Positions 34,601-47,800 of a DNA stretch of 64,000 bases are shown piece after piece. The position numbers were made by a program, and so were the translations under genes. A model generated the notes under the pieces. That model did no database searches and was not told where the DNA came from. It saw nothing but the letters and a program-made list of their open reading frames with translations. Source of the DNA: Cantharellus purpuraceus (Eukaryota; Basidiomycota; Agaricomycetes; Cantharellales; Hydnaceae); the NCBI GenBank assembly GCA_025174535.1, contig JALBUN010000023.1, positions 3,844,001-3,908,000 of the forward strand, given 5' to 3'. Positions within the stretch are counted from its first letter, which is position 1; every line of letters starts with the position of its first letter.

Positions 34601-37600
34601 GCTCTGCGTGTGTATACGGATATCTGTCGCGCTGCATTTTTCATACCTCCATACGGATGGGAGGGTGAAGGTAATAAAGAAGGGGTGAATGTAGAAAGTG
34701 GAGATGGTTCCGGAAGCAAGAGAGTTGAGGAACAAAGGTGGGAAAAAGATGCAGGTGAATGTCCGTTGAGGACGGTGGCTGGAGATGTTGTCAATAAGCT
34801 TGCCGTGCGTTCAATCTCCGTTGGATTCACCCGTTTTTGTGCTGATCCACTGTACAACTTTCACGCTACTTTTATGGTCTTCTTTGCTTCGACACCGACA
34901 TGCCTCATAACCCACTCACTGATTACCCCAGTCCTTATTAGAGCGCCATCCCCCGTACACGGCACAGGCAATCGACACAGACCTCTACACCGACGCCCTC
35001 GTAGCCGTCTACCGATTCTCTCCCCGGCGTGCAGCACCTCTCCTTTATGCATGGCTCTCGCCAAGGTGTGGGGAGGCTGTGAAGCTATGCGTAGTACGTG
35101 CCGCGTTGACGCTCGTTGCGGAAGCAGAGGGATTCCCTTGGCAGCCTACTATTGATGTATTTGTGGAGAGGTGTAGTCGACGGATGAATGGTCTTCTGAG
35201 GGTGCGTAGATGTCGAAATGCGTTGTGTGGGTACATGGTCGACTGACATATTTGACACGGCGTGCGCGATACAGACACTCCTAGGTGATGCGGATGAAGG
35301 CGCCTCTCCCCTTCCGCTCTCTCTTTCCCCCTCTCACCCAGATCGTGAGACCCTCCGCCGTACGCTTCTCCTAACGCTCCAGGGACTTTTGCGTCTCGAG
35401 CTCGAGTTCGTTCTGTGCGGCCCGTCAGTCACGGATCTCGCAGAGGTCAACCGTGCAGGGGTGTACGTTCTTTCGCCACCGCGAGACCATGGAGTGCTTA
35501 TGATGTCTCTTTCTATGTATGCCGCGTGGATCTGCGGGTCGCGGCATATACATCGAGAGGGTTTCAAGATGCTGAAGGAGGGCGCATTTGCGGGTACGGG
35601 GGAGCCACGGCTATATATCGAGGCAGGAGAATACTTACGGGGGAGTGTACTGACGACACTCTTTGCATGTGCTCAAGGGATTGTGCATATGTGGTGCAAT
35701 ACCGAGAATCTGCTCTGTATACATGCTGTGAGGTATATCTTAGAGATAATAGCGGAGAAAGCGGAGGTGAGTGATGAGCTGATGGGCTTTTAGCTCTTTT
35801 TAACCCTCCACGCCACTCATTTTGAATGACGGATCTAGCACGGTGAGGATACTTCATGGAAATACTCCGAGGCGCGGTTCCCGGCTCTAGCAATGACAGA
35901 AATCGCGCTCATCACTGCGTATAAGTCCTCCCATATTGACATTTCATCCACAGCGATTAGGTGTATTCCACTTTTCGCCAAAATTATTGATGATCCCGAA
36001 TCTCCACCTCCTTCATACATGGCACATAACCAACACCCTTCCTGGCGACACTTTATTGCTGCTGCCACAAGGGTGAGAATAGTCACGTTGAGACAGGGGC
36101 AGGCAGCGGTGCAAAAGCATCTTCGAAATGAGCTTACAAGTACTGCATTCCCTTGCGCAGCCCACCTTTCTGGATGGAGGGAGTGTCACTGGCGATATAG
36201 CATTCTCTCACCAATCGTGAGTGCTTCTGAAGGTGCAGTGGAGCCAGAGTCAGGCCTCGAGATAGGACCTGTTTCGTACAAGGTAGGCGGAAGACATCGT
36301 AAGCACAAGTTATATTTGTCTCATAGTTCCTGTGGGTATAGGAGCGTCAAGCAGAATGGGCGAATCTTGTACTCGCGCTGGCCAGATCGAGTGGTGTATG
36401 TCAAGACAGCATCGATTCAGAGTTCTTCAAGGTCCTCGGCACGCATCTCCCAGATCGCATGCCTCTACATCATGAACCAAAGAAGCTCGTGTATGAATTC
36501 GTCGCGCAACTGGTAGAAAAACTCGCCGCGGACACGCTGCATGTACGTGAGACGGCCAAGCAGGCCCTTGGTGCAGAGTTACATCTCAACGTCGTGCCAA
36601 TACTCTTCGAACAATTGAATGTGTGAGTGGCTTTAATCTCTGCTTGGTTAGACGACAGGAAAATTGATTATATGTGACCAGTGGCGTCCCAGAGCTCCTG
36701 AAAGATGTGATAGTAAATGTGGCTTCGACGCCGGAGCCGAAGATTGTCCTGTTTGTCAAGAACGTAATGCGCTTTTAATTGCCCATAATCCCCACTCATG
36801 TTGGTTTTTTTTTTCAGTGCATCGGTGCTCTGTCATTGCTAGTCAGTCGTATGAATAACGATACCACACTTGCGGTTTGCGAAGTCGGACCACTGCTCCA
36901 GCCCTTCGCACATTTCCTTAATCACCCACTGACAGCTGCATCAGACCTACGCACTAGAGCCCAATTTTGCGGCATTGTTTATGTTTTTGTCACTCGGCGC
37001 AATATTTTCACCTTTGGCCAGGATCTTAGCATTCGGCAGATTCTTCTCGATAATGTCATATATTGGACGACCAACACACCCACAACTGTAAGGTGTATTT
37101 TATTTCGCGCCCTGCCCCGTGCACTCATATACTTCTTAGACTATGAGGCTGGAAGACCAGACCACGCCAGAATATATCCGTTCACTGCGTGGTTGTCAAG
37201 CTGCTGCACTGCAGACTGCGTGTGAACTTGCTAAAAATCTGCAACTAGAACCATTGGAACAAACAACGAGTCTAGATAAACGGAATGTCGTGTCGAGGCT
37301 ATTTCATCGTTACCTGACGTCATTTATTAAGTGTCTCGACCTGGAAACGGTGTGTACAGAGAGTTGTTGGTGATCATCTTTGTTTATTCCGACGCAGACA
37401 GAGGATGGTGCGAGCATCAAATCAGATTCCATACACATGCCGCAACCTGTGAGTTTTCCGGTTTCTCCTTGTCCAGTTTCTCACTCGTTCCAGATCCCTA
37501 CACCTTCTGTGAACGAAGGGCAAGCTCATGAATGTATTGTTGATGGAATTGCGCACCTTGTCAATGCCAACGCGGATATTGGCTTCAAGCAATGTATAGC

Positions 37601-40600
37601 GTTTGGATTTGATGATGACCCGCGTCTTCGTGCTGTCTTCATGGAGGTATTCTCGCGCGTTTTGAAGCGTGGCACACGGTTCGATACTAGAGACACCCTT
37701 AAGCTTGGATCACAAGAGGCTCAGCTGTGCGAGGTAGGTTGTGCATGTCATTTTGCTTGTTCGATGCACCAAATTATATTGAATATATTTTTCAGCTCGT
37801 TCGTAACTCAGAGGTATTATATTCTGGCCATTTCACTACTGACCGCTTCTCAACGCAAACTCCAGATTTTAATCGATGCTATAGTAACCGTATGTGCAAC
37901 GTCGGAAGTAGATTCATTGATTCCCGTGCTATTGAACATTTTTGATACGCGCCAAACGATGCTCGCATTGGCCCAGCGACTCGTCACCCGTGAAATAAAA
38001 GAAGCTGGTATGAATCTATATCGCATTGATCTGTTTTGTTGCAAACAAATCGTTCACAGCATCGCCGATGGAACTTTTTCGAGATAATACGCTGATTAAT
38101 AGGCTTCTATCTGCCTTTGTTAATCAACACGGCTATCGTTATCTTCGCACTATCTTGGAGCCACTGGTTGAAGAGACACTTCGAGTGCTTGAGGTCACGA
38201 CTTTGGAATTGGATCCAACTAAGCTACAGCCTGGAGATGATCTTGAGGCCAATAGCAGACGAGTTTTGGAACTTGCACAGATCTTCATTGATCGTATCAT
38301 CGCTTCAGCTCCTAGACTTCCATCGTTAGTGTCATCTTCCCTGCATTGTTATGTAAAACTTATCTGCTGGTTGTATTGCTGTTTGGGGTAGGATCGTGGT
38401 GGATATCTGTCACCATATATCAACCACTGTGTAACTACCTCCTTTCCCATCACATGAATCTTGTGCATGTTGACCTCAGTTTTCCATTTAGGGTCAAGTT
38501 TTGGCCCGAATCGAAACACACAGCGGTTGGCGGCTTTCTTTTTCTACGGTAGGATTTTTCCCCTCTGGCCATCTACATGAGCTGTCATATCTGTGTCAGG
38601 TTTTTTTGTCCCGCAATCGTAGCACCGGACTCAGTCGACCTTGAACTGCCATGTCAAGGCGTGCATTCCCAGAGTAAGCTTCGCCGCGGCCTTGTCATTA
38701 TAGCAAAGATACTCCAAAATCTGTCGAATAACATGGCGTTTGTGAAAGAGGCGCATATGGTGTTTCTCAATCCTTTGTTGGAGTCCAACATTGGACCAAT
38801 GTCCAAATTTCTTGAGGAACCATTTGTCAGTACATTTACCCCATCGTATGTCGTGTACTGAGCTTGTATCATATGCAGACTACACCATCTTCAGAGCACA
38901 TGGTTGATCAGTGGCTGGGATTGACATATGATGATGCAGATATGATGATCTTGCACCAGTTTATTCAGAGGCATCACGATGACATCGGCGCGATTCTTCT
39001 GTCTGCATGCGGATCACGAGGAAGTGACCTCGGAACACTTGGTCCAAACGAGACATGGACACAACTTTGCACTATTTTGGTCGACCTTGGGCCGGCAATC
39101 GAGCCAGCTAGGCCGAATGTGGCACCCGCGGCTGCCAACTTCAAATTTCAACAATATATGCAACAAAATGCTCACCTGAATAGGGATTCCGTACGTAGTA
39201 TATTCTATGCGTGTGAGGTATGTTCTAGAGACCTAGTTGCTATATATAATACACTGATTATCTTTGTCAGGATCGCCCCGATATCTTTGTGCTAAGACTA
39301 CAGGTGCTTAATGTGGAGATAGTTGACCTCCACCTTCTTATGTACCACTTATGTTATGTGAGATGGTCTTTTATCCATCCCTTAGAAATGTCTTGACCTA
39401 ATTGCTTCACAGTCTCTCTGGGAATGTCTCTCATCTGCCATTAACTGCAACTTTGTACTGGATTACACAAGCTCTGCGTCTACAGCCGAATTGCCATTGG
39501 ATTGGTTGAAATATTACATTGAATTCTTGCCCACAGATATGCGCCTTAAAGTGCAGGCAGTGTACGCTCTTAATACCAATGCACTAACGCAGCGGTTCCT
39601 CCGCAAGTTTTTCCTTGTGAGCTCAGGTATGGGTAATTCCAGAAGCCTTTGTGGCTGTTTCATAGCTGAGAGCGTGGTCGTTGATTGAAACAGAACCAGT
39701 TCTGGCGAGAGATTTTTATGTGGTGGCATCTGTGTCGGAATTGTTCGAGCACATCGGGCACGTAGAGAGCATTGCGAAGAGCTCAACAGGTGCGTGTCCA
39801 TGCATTCTTGAGTGCACCTGTCTCATGTGCGCGCATCAGGTCTTTTAGAAACCGAAGCCGTTCACGTCTTTGAAAACGTTTACCAACGATATGTGCATCG
39901 CAATAGATCTGCAGTTACACTTGAGGTCCGAGAATCTCATCTTCGTATCACATCGGTGATTTACATGAATTCTATGATGTTACTGTACGGTCACTTACTT
40001 CTACGTACAGCTCAAATCACAGGAGATTAGTCCTAAATTGTCGGGCAGAACGGTTGAGATCGTGCCGTTGGATGAAGTCGACGATGTATACAGGATTGCC
40101 TCGGAGACAGATAGTGACCTCAATGGATTTGTCATAGCTCGCTATAGGCACGGGACTGCCATGCAGTTTTCTTCGCGCAATCGCAATACCATCATCCAAG
40201 TGAGGTTTATATTTCACTAGACACGATGGGAACTTACTGGATTGATGTCTCTCTCAGGCAATTCGAGCCGCCAAATCACGCGCCGATTCGTCTGACCTGC
40301 CTACCATTCATCGATTCAGTGGCCTTTCAGATATTACAGTTACACTACTTATCACTGGGCTCATAAACACGTGCCACGAACAGGAGTGGCCTCGTGAGGC
40401 CGCTAACGTACTACTCTCAGCGGTGTGTTCGTATCTAAAGTACGACAACATACATACGATTCTGCCTGCGAAGAGTGCGTCTGTTACTGTCCCATGACTA
40501 CTTTTTGTCTTAAACTGCATCAGGTGCTTCATTCATCATGCATTCTTCCGCGGCTCATGTTTTGTTCAGCGAAAGGATGGCCGCATTTGCACCTCACATG

Positions 40601-42974
40601 ACTCTCGATTTTATCATAGAACTTCGTTTGGGGTTTAATAATGCTCTCATCAATCAGAAAATGGCGTGCCTGAGTTACCTTCCACCATGGGTTCGAAATC
40701 TCTCGCGCTTTGCAACTCCTGGGGATGTGTTATACGAGCAGTCGGGTGTGAAGCTTCGTGATGCGGTTCGCTCTCTTTGTGACCTTACTCTCAGAGATCT
40801 AGATGTGAGCACCTTCATTATCAAGTGTGCAAGACAGTCTAATCCATGTGCACAGCTTTATCCACTGATTAAAGAGTCTATCTGGATCGAATTGTCTAAA
40901 ATGGATAATATGATTCTCAGCTGTGTCACAGATGAATTAATGCGCATGGCTGTGGATAGTGGTGTTGAATCTCGAGAATGTGGACTTGCTGGCGATGTGA
41001 TTATGACATTGTCGTCTATCCATGTACGATCTCGCATCATAGCCCGACTGCGCCAGGTAAGTTAATTTTTAAATGCTTTATCTCATGCTCTTACGCTATG
41101 TGCTAGGCTCTACGTAAAAAGACTTTGGCGGTGATAAACGACATTAATGATACTGCCTGGGGCGAAGCGGCATGCCTCGTACGACTAGCATGGGCTGCTA
41201 GTTATAATCCCCGGGACTCAACCCAGAATCAGCTTTTCATACCTGAAACTGCTCATGTCGTGACTATGCTAGCTGGTGCAGGACCCCTCGCAATGCGATT
41301 GTCTGTCCATGGCCTAGTCATGAATTTGTTTCATGTCTTGTCAACCAGTCGAAATCCTGACGATCCAAGGGCCGCGGAGTTCAATGCCATTGTAGCGGAT
41401 GCCTCAAGTCCATCTACCAGCCAACTTTTTGGTCTCTCTCTTTCCCACTCCAGCAAGACGTATGCACTTGCAAAGAATTCATCGCAGCATCTTGATGTCT
41501 CCGCAGTCGAAGAAATCTCAAAGATTGTGCTGAGAATGATTGAACTTGGTGCTGGGACTCCAGGTCGAGTTATTCTTTGATTCTTCACGATTCATCTCAC
41601 TGAATCTCAGCTTATTAGGTTTTGCGAATGTAGTCAAGGCTAGGTGGATGAGTCTGGTCACTGCAACCGTATTTCAAGCGTTCCCTTATATGCAAGCACG
41701 GGCATTCACTGTCCTTGGCATCTTGATGGGCGATCATCTTGACAACGAATTCTTCTACCAAATTCTTGTCGCTTTAAAGCGTGCAATCAAGGAATCACCT
41801 GAAGGCAACTGTATGGCAGTTCTTAGCATCCTTCGGTGCATGCGCAAGCTCATTCCCGGCCTGGCCGATTATTCATCATATCTTTGTGGGGTCTTTTGGT
41901 TGGCCGTTGCCCTGCTCCAGACAGGACATCTTCCCTATTACATCGAGTCGATGCATCTCATACGAGTGGTTCTGGAGAAACTCCAGGATCAACTTGCATT
42001 TTCGGTCAATAATCCAATATCCATGTTGCTTCAGGAGCGATCGCCTTTTGGCAACAAACTGGCAGCCTTCGACAAATTGTCCGGTTTTTCCTTTAAGGAC
42101 GAACTCTCCTTTTCTCTGTCCATAGGATTCTTGCTGTATTCAGCCTCCCAACACCAGACACTCCGTAAAACTGCTAGCGATATCATACGCGCGATTTTAT
42201 GCATCGTTGCTAGAAGTGGTCAGGTGGGTTCTGTCGCCCGCACCAGCACTCGTTATGTGGATCCCAGTTCGGTTGGGTTCTTCCTTGCGTCGCTACCATT
42301 TTGCACGACAGTCGCATCCCTTCGTGGACTCCTCGGGGATGCTAATATAGACGTCCCGTTCTGGGAGTCGAAGGGTTTGTTCAGTGGCGTGGATCATTAC
42401 GGATATGAATGCGCAATTCCCTTCTCTCTCTTTTGCGCCACTGATGCCAGGAGCTCCTATTCGATTATTTCATTCGTGTTTGGCATGATCGAGTTATATG
42501 TGGGAGATATCTCTGAACGGGAGATTCTTTACTCGCTGCTCATTGATGCAAACGATATGCATCCGTCCATTGTATCAGAAGCACAGAGCCATTATCTGAC
42601 GTTCAGCCGGTACGTGATCCTCACACAATTGGGACATTTCTATCGTCTCACTCCCAGTGCCTAGTGTGGATTGGATCGATGAGCGGATCGGATATGCATT
42701 TGCAGGACATACGACAACTCCAATTTTAACAGCGATGGTCAAAGTCTTCAACTCTGTTCTTATTTTCGAAGATCAGTCGAAGTTAATCAGCGGGTCAACG
42801 TCCACACTCTCGACGCTCTCTCATGAGGAGCCACGTACACGCCATTATCTAGCTCTGCAGGAGTTGGGCATGTCAGGGTTGGCGACTCACCTGCATTCAT
42901 TTCATACAAGCATCATGAATTTTGCTTCGTTTTTGCACTTGTTGGAACAGCTGCTAGATTGCATATTGGACTGA
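31645..42974 (+). CDS. IRA1: Neurofibromin/IRA-type Ras GTPase-activating protein
   Basis: A giant negative regulator of Ras: its GAP domain speeds GTP hydrolysis by Ras and so damps cAMP and growth signalling. The first exons 31645-31971, 32032-32286, 32347-33847 and 33952-34415 join in frame; many more follow, and I estimate about 3000 residues in all. The RasGAP core lies at about 38060-38860: MELFRDNTL carries the Arg finger (codon 38080-38082), followed by YLRTILEPLVEE, an FLR-FFCPAI motif split by an intron near 38550, and KLRRGLVIIAKILQNLSN. Upstream VRETAKQALGAELHLNVVP and downstream helical segments (MTLDFIIELRLGFNNALINQ, CLSYLPPWVRNLSRF) match the IRA/NF1 flanks, including the region of the Sec14-PH module. 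The last exon ends LLEQLLDCILD. No break was noticed, but not every splice was verified. Confidence 0.88.
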
Positions 42975-44896
42975 TTACATGTCACAATCATTTATTTGTA
43001 TTATTTCGAATATCTAGTTATAATATATAGTCACTAAGCATGTCTTGATGGTAATACAATTAATCCAAAAGTATGACGCAAAGACAACGAAGACGGACCG
43101 GCGGCGGGAAACACGAGCCAAGGAGTGAAAAGAGATAACCCCAATCACAACGTATTGATAGCTGCATTTGCCACCGGCTCGCCCACGACAGCTACGCGTG
43201 ACCACTCTCGATTAGTTTCTCCTAAAATTCGATTATGCTGCCCCGAGTGAGCCGCTAGCCAAAATCTTCATGTAGTATCATGCATCAGGTACCATCATCT
43301 TTATCGGAATCTCCGTATAGGGATCCAGCTGGATAATTTCTCAAGTACAGCAGAATTCTCTCTACATCACTTCAATAACGGCATCCATCGCTTAGCAACG
43401 CTATGCAATGCTGACGGACGGAACTTAAGAGCTCCTTAAGTTTGAGGTAGAGCCTAGAATAAACATCATCCTTTCTTAATACCACGAGTTAGCCACAGGC
43501 CGTCTTGAATTCCCCCCTGGAACAAGTCGAGGGCCATTAAGAGAGTTAATGGTTGGGAAATTTGTGCACCGTATCATAACCGTCGAAGGAGTTGCGGTGG
43601 ATTACAGGAATGCCTACGATGGGAGTGCTTAGGCGAGTTACGTTGAACGCATCTATTGAGTTCTATTTCTGTTCATTCCTGCCAGAGAAAAGTTTTTACT
43701 GACACAAAATGGGCCAAGAGTTTGATAGAGAGCTGTCAAAGGCATTTCATGTCATGCAAGAACAGGGTTCACCAAGAGTCCGTATCAAGCATAAGAGATG
43801 TGTCAGTCAGCTGTGACTAGACGTGGATGACGAGGTGCCGTCCAGTGAGATTACATGGCTCTTCGAGGGCAGCAGCAGCGTCTCTAAGCCAGGTGAGAAT
43901 GTCCACTAAAGTCGAAAGAAGTACACGGTCACACATCCATTCCTCAGGTAAGGCGCTCTCGCTCTCCTGGTTACGAAACAAAAGACTAGAGAACACTGGG
44001 AGATAATACCCCGAACACGTGGGTCATGGCAGTCCACAAGGGCTTCGCTTGTTCTCCGGGTGTCAAGCACAAATAATGTGGGGCGACAACTTAAAGACGT
44101 GTCTTTGACAAGATTACGCAGTGCTTCGAAGATGCAACAGAATCCCTTACTAAAATCGAAAGAGCAGTAATCCAGAGAAAAGGGTCGGCTTTCGTTCCAT
44201 AGAAAAGATCGTTTGCCAATGGAGCGACGGCAGCGGTGCTTTCCGATGATAGGAAGGCGATACACAGTACGCGTGGATTAGCCTTCGCTTCAGGTATCTG
44301 TACTCGCGTGATGATTCTAGAGAAGAGGCTGCACCATCATCTCCACTCCCCGCCTACTGCAATGAATATCCCGCTGTGCGTTATGCGACAGATGAAAGGT
44401 TCCAGGAATGCACCGCATACCAGCGACGATAATGCTCAGGTGTCATCAGATACTACGACCATGCACACAATTGTTGTAACGTATCTGGATTGTGTAGGAT
44501 CCCCGGGCTCTAAGGCTTTGGCGACATGGAGGGACAGGAGCATACGTATGGCGTTGCATGAGGATTTCCAGTGCGTTGTGACAGAAACCATTCTATGGGA
44601 TCAATGATGCAGGGGTGTTCCAACGGTCCAGGGTGACCATGAGGTGGTAACAATGCACAGTGTGCTATGCACCTGTGTGATTACTCCAGTTGTACACAAA
44701 ATACGTTCTAGGCCGGTCGCAGGACAAGCATTCTAACTTGATTTCAAACTCCTCTTGAAGCTCTTTCCCGTCTGCAGACACCCGCTGCTCACTGTGCTCA
44801 ACGACGAGCAGACCTAGTTTGCTGCCAGTATTCTATGTGGTAACATATGCCCAAGATCCTTTTTTAAACCTATATGCAACCCAGCCCATCCTCTAT
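42975..44896. other. Intergenic region, no supported gene
   Basis: About 1.9 kb between the RasGAP stop and the SET3-like start. Short frames (for example 44236-44607 plus strand, 43906-44265 minus strand) overlap antisense and match nothing I know. No transposon ends or transfer RNA were recognised. The SET3-like promoter should lie in the last few hundred bases. Confidence 0.4.
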
Positions 44897-47800
44897 ATGA
44901 ATCAACAGCAATTACCAGTCTCTGGACCGCCCGTCGCCTCTTCCTCGCGTCTTCCTCCTATAAAGACTCTCCAACGTAACCACTCATTCGACGACCAGGA
45001 TCAGGCTCAGGCTGTAGCGGCTCTCTTGGAAATCAAACGCTCGCCATCGTCTGCACATGCACCGCTTCTTCCGTCCTTTCAAGAGATTCATTCCCCATAT
45101 TCGTATCCAACACCGGGCTCCAACGGAGATCGCAATGCTGACTCGTCAAGAAGCAGTCTCTTTCCTTACCTCCCACCTATACGTACCAACTTTGAGCAAT
45201 ACAGGCCGCCAGGGACCACGAGTGCTGGTCCCTCCACTGTTACGCCGGCATACTTCCCATCGGCACCGCCCACCACCTCATTTCTTCCCTATCAGTACCC
45301 TCCTAATGTCGTTCACTCATTGGCACACCCCCACTCCCCATCATCTCCACCGCGAAAGCGAAAGCGCACATCTCTTCCTGAATTAGCGCCTTCCTCCGAT
45401 CGCAATGGCAAAGCAAAATACCGAGAAAGCGAGCTACCCATCGACGTTGAGGGTGATGGTGATCAGGAGATGGGCGTTGAAGTGAAGGGTGCTGGAAATG
45501 ATGAAGGAGAGGGCGAGGTGCGATGTATCTGCCACTATAACGGTAGGCGTTCAAATCTTCATTGCTGTCATCTTTGCATCGCTTTAATGTGTCCTGTCGT
45601 CTTCACAGTCGACGATGGCTTCACGATACAATGTGAACGGTGTCACGTATGGCAGCACGCAGCCTGTTTCTCCATTCCTTCCGACGCAGTGCCAGAGGTT
45701 TACTTGTGCGAGCGTTGCAATCCCCAGCCGCGGCAGTTAGATTATGAGGGCGCGCGAAGGATGCAACAGCAGAGGCTAGGTGCCCATCTGGGATCTTTGG
45801 GGGGTATTGATAATTCGCGCGCTGTGATTGGCACAGGCATGGGACCGAGCACAGCGGCGCGTGGTGGTGCAAGGAAGAGACGTGGTAGTCCTAAGGTCGA
45901 ACGGAAGAGTCGGGGTGGAGCGACTGGCGGGACGAAGAGGAGGGGGAGCAATGCCGCACAGCAAGCGCACGCGTCCACGGAGGATACTGTCGGTGGAGGA
46001 CGAAAGTTGACCGTGGCTAGCGGGCGTAGGAAAGAGCAGGATTCGTCTTCTAATTCAGGACCTCAGCATCAACAGCGCCTGACCCCTTTGCATCCGTCAC
46101 ACCATGACACCACTATAAACCCACCTTTTGCAACTGCGCAGCCATCTTCACATCAAGCAGTCACCCGTGCCCATTCGTTTGCACCCCGGCAAAATTTGGC
46201 GCATCCGCCGGACCATACATTAACCGCCACCAAACCATGGACACAACAGTACGTGCCTATCACACGCGATATCGTTCACCCCACCGTTCGTCCCGCTCTC
46301 CGTTCCTTCGCGCATGCCTGGAGGGGTGTGACAGCCTTCTCCGACGCCGAAACGGGCACCCACGACGAGCTGTCCCCTATCACGTCTTGTACACCCATGC
46401 CTGCTCCTGACTCGCCCAACTCATCTACTGGTGATGCTACTGCCTCTGATATGCGAAAGACGTTCTTGCATCCGCTGTCCTCAGCGCTCGCGCCGCCGTT
46501 ACGCCCACCGACATATACGCTGCATGCACTAAGGCCGATTGCCCGGCAGTCGTATGTTGTGCCGTATACGTGTGCAATTACCCCGAGCAGAGACTATCTT
46601 CGTGAACCGACGAGTCAGTATGCTCAGGTGAGCTAGCTTCTTTCGCTTATAGCTTTTGTTTTATGATTATTATTATCTGTTTCATTTTATGTTTTTTTTT
46701 TTGTTTTTGTTTTGTTTTCAACTGCATTTTCAATTCAGGCTTCGCTCTATGTAGGCTAGCACTCCAGTTGGTTCTAACTGGACCGCTTTGGGATGTCCAT
46801 GCACTGTTCAGTTGTTGCCCTCATTTTGATCTACACACTGACTCTTGCTCTGCTTCTTCCATAGCTTGGGGTTCCGAAACAAGGGGTGCATCTCGTGCCT
46901 CCGCCGCTGGAGCTGTGTCTCGACGCGCGTGGCGTGGGTGGGGAAGGTCGGTGGGTGCGCAGCGGGTGTCATCCGAATGCAGTTTTGAGACCTGTCGTGT
47001 GTGGGAAGGGGAAGCAGGGGAGCCGGGATCAGAAAGGCATGACGGAGGCTAATGGGGAAAGAGGTGAGAGTGAGGGTAACAGAAGTGAGCAGGTCGATGG
47101 ACGGGGGAGTGGGGTAGATGGTAGGGAGACACGGTCTGAACGCAAGAAGGGCGGCGTCCATAGCGGAAGAGCTGATAATGGAGTAGGTGGTGGAGCAGGG
47201 TCGAGAACGGGCGCAGACTGTTTGAATGAAGGCGAGGGTGATGGCGACAGTGAGAGCGACGAGTCATTGGATGTGACTTTTGGCGTGTTTGCGATACGAG
47301 ATTTGAAAGCAGAGGAGGAGATTGTTCTAGGATGGGAGTGGGATGATCGACATGTGGTTCACGAGTTGCCGAGGCTGCTCAAGGAAGGCTATGGGGGTGG
47401 AACGTGAGTTGTATTGTCTTTTTTATGTGGCATTGGGCTTTCTATATGTTGTGTCTTCTCTGCCTTTTTCTTCGATGTAACTGACATGATGCATCACCTT
47501 TTGCATCTTAGGCCGGCTCTCAAACGCGCTATGGGGGAAGTGTTATCCACGCTCTTTTCCACATTCACGACTTGCGCCTGCGGTGCGTCCGCCCACAACT
47601 GCGCTATCACTCAGATGCAAAGGTTTGCGGACCTCGACCCGCCAGACCTGGATCCTACCCCCGATCCCGAGCTACTACCGCACGAGCAGCAGCAGCATCG
47701 AACGTCCAACCTTCGTGATCAGAGACCACAGCCGTCTCTGAACCTCGGGCCTTTGATTGGCGCTACGCGAGGCCTGCGAACGACGGATCGAGGACAGGGA

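Noticed and set aside
34508..35155. Long plus-strand frame within the RasGAP gene taken as a continuous exon
   Set aside because: Its second half is in the wrong frame; splicing at about 34804 and before 34932 gives a better protein (SLLERHPPYTAQAIDTDLY and on), so part of the frame is intron or frame shadow.
45621..45978. Overlapping minus-strand frames in the SET3-like gene
   Set aside because: They are antisense shadows of GC-rich, Pro/Ser/Arg-coding sequence with no family similarity.
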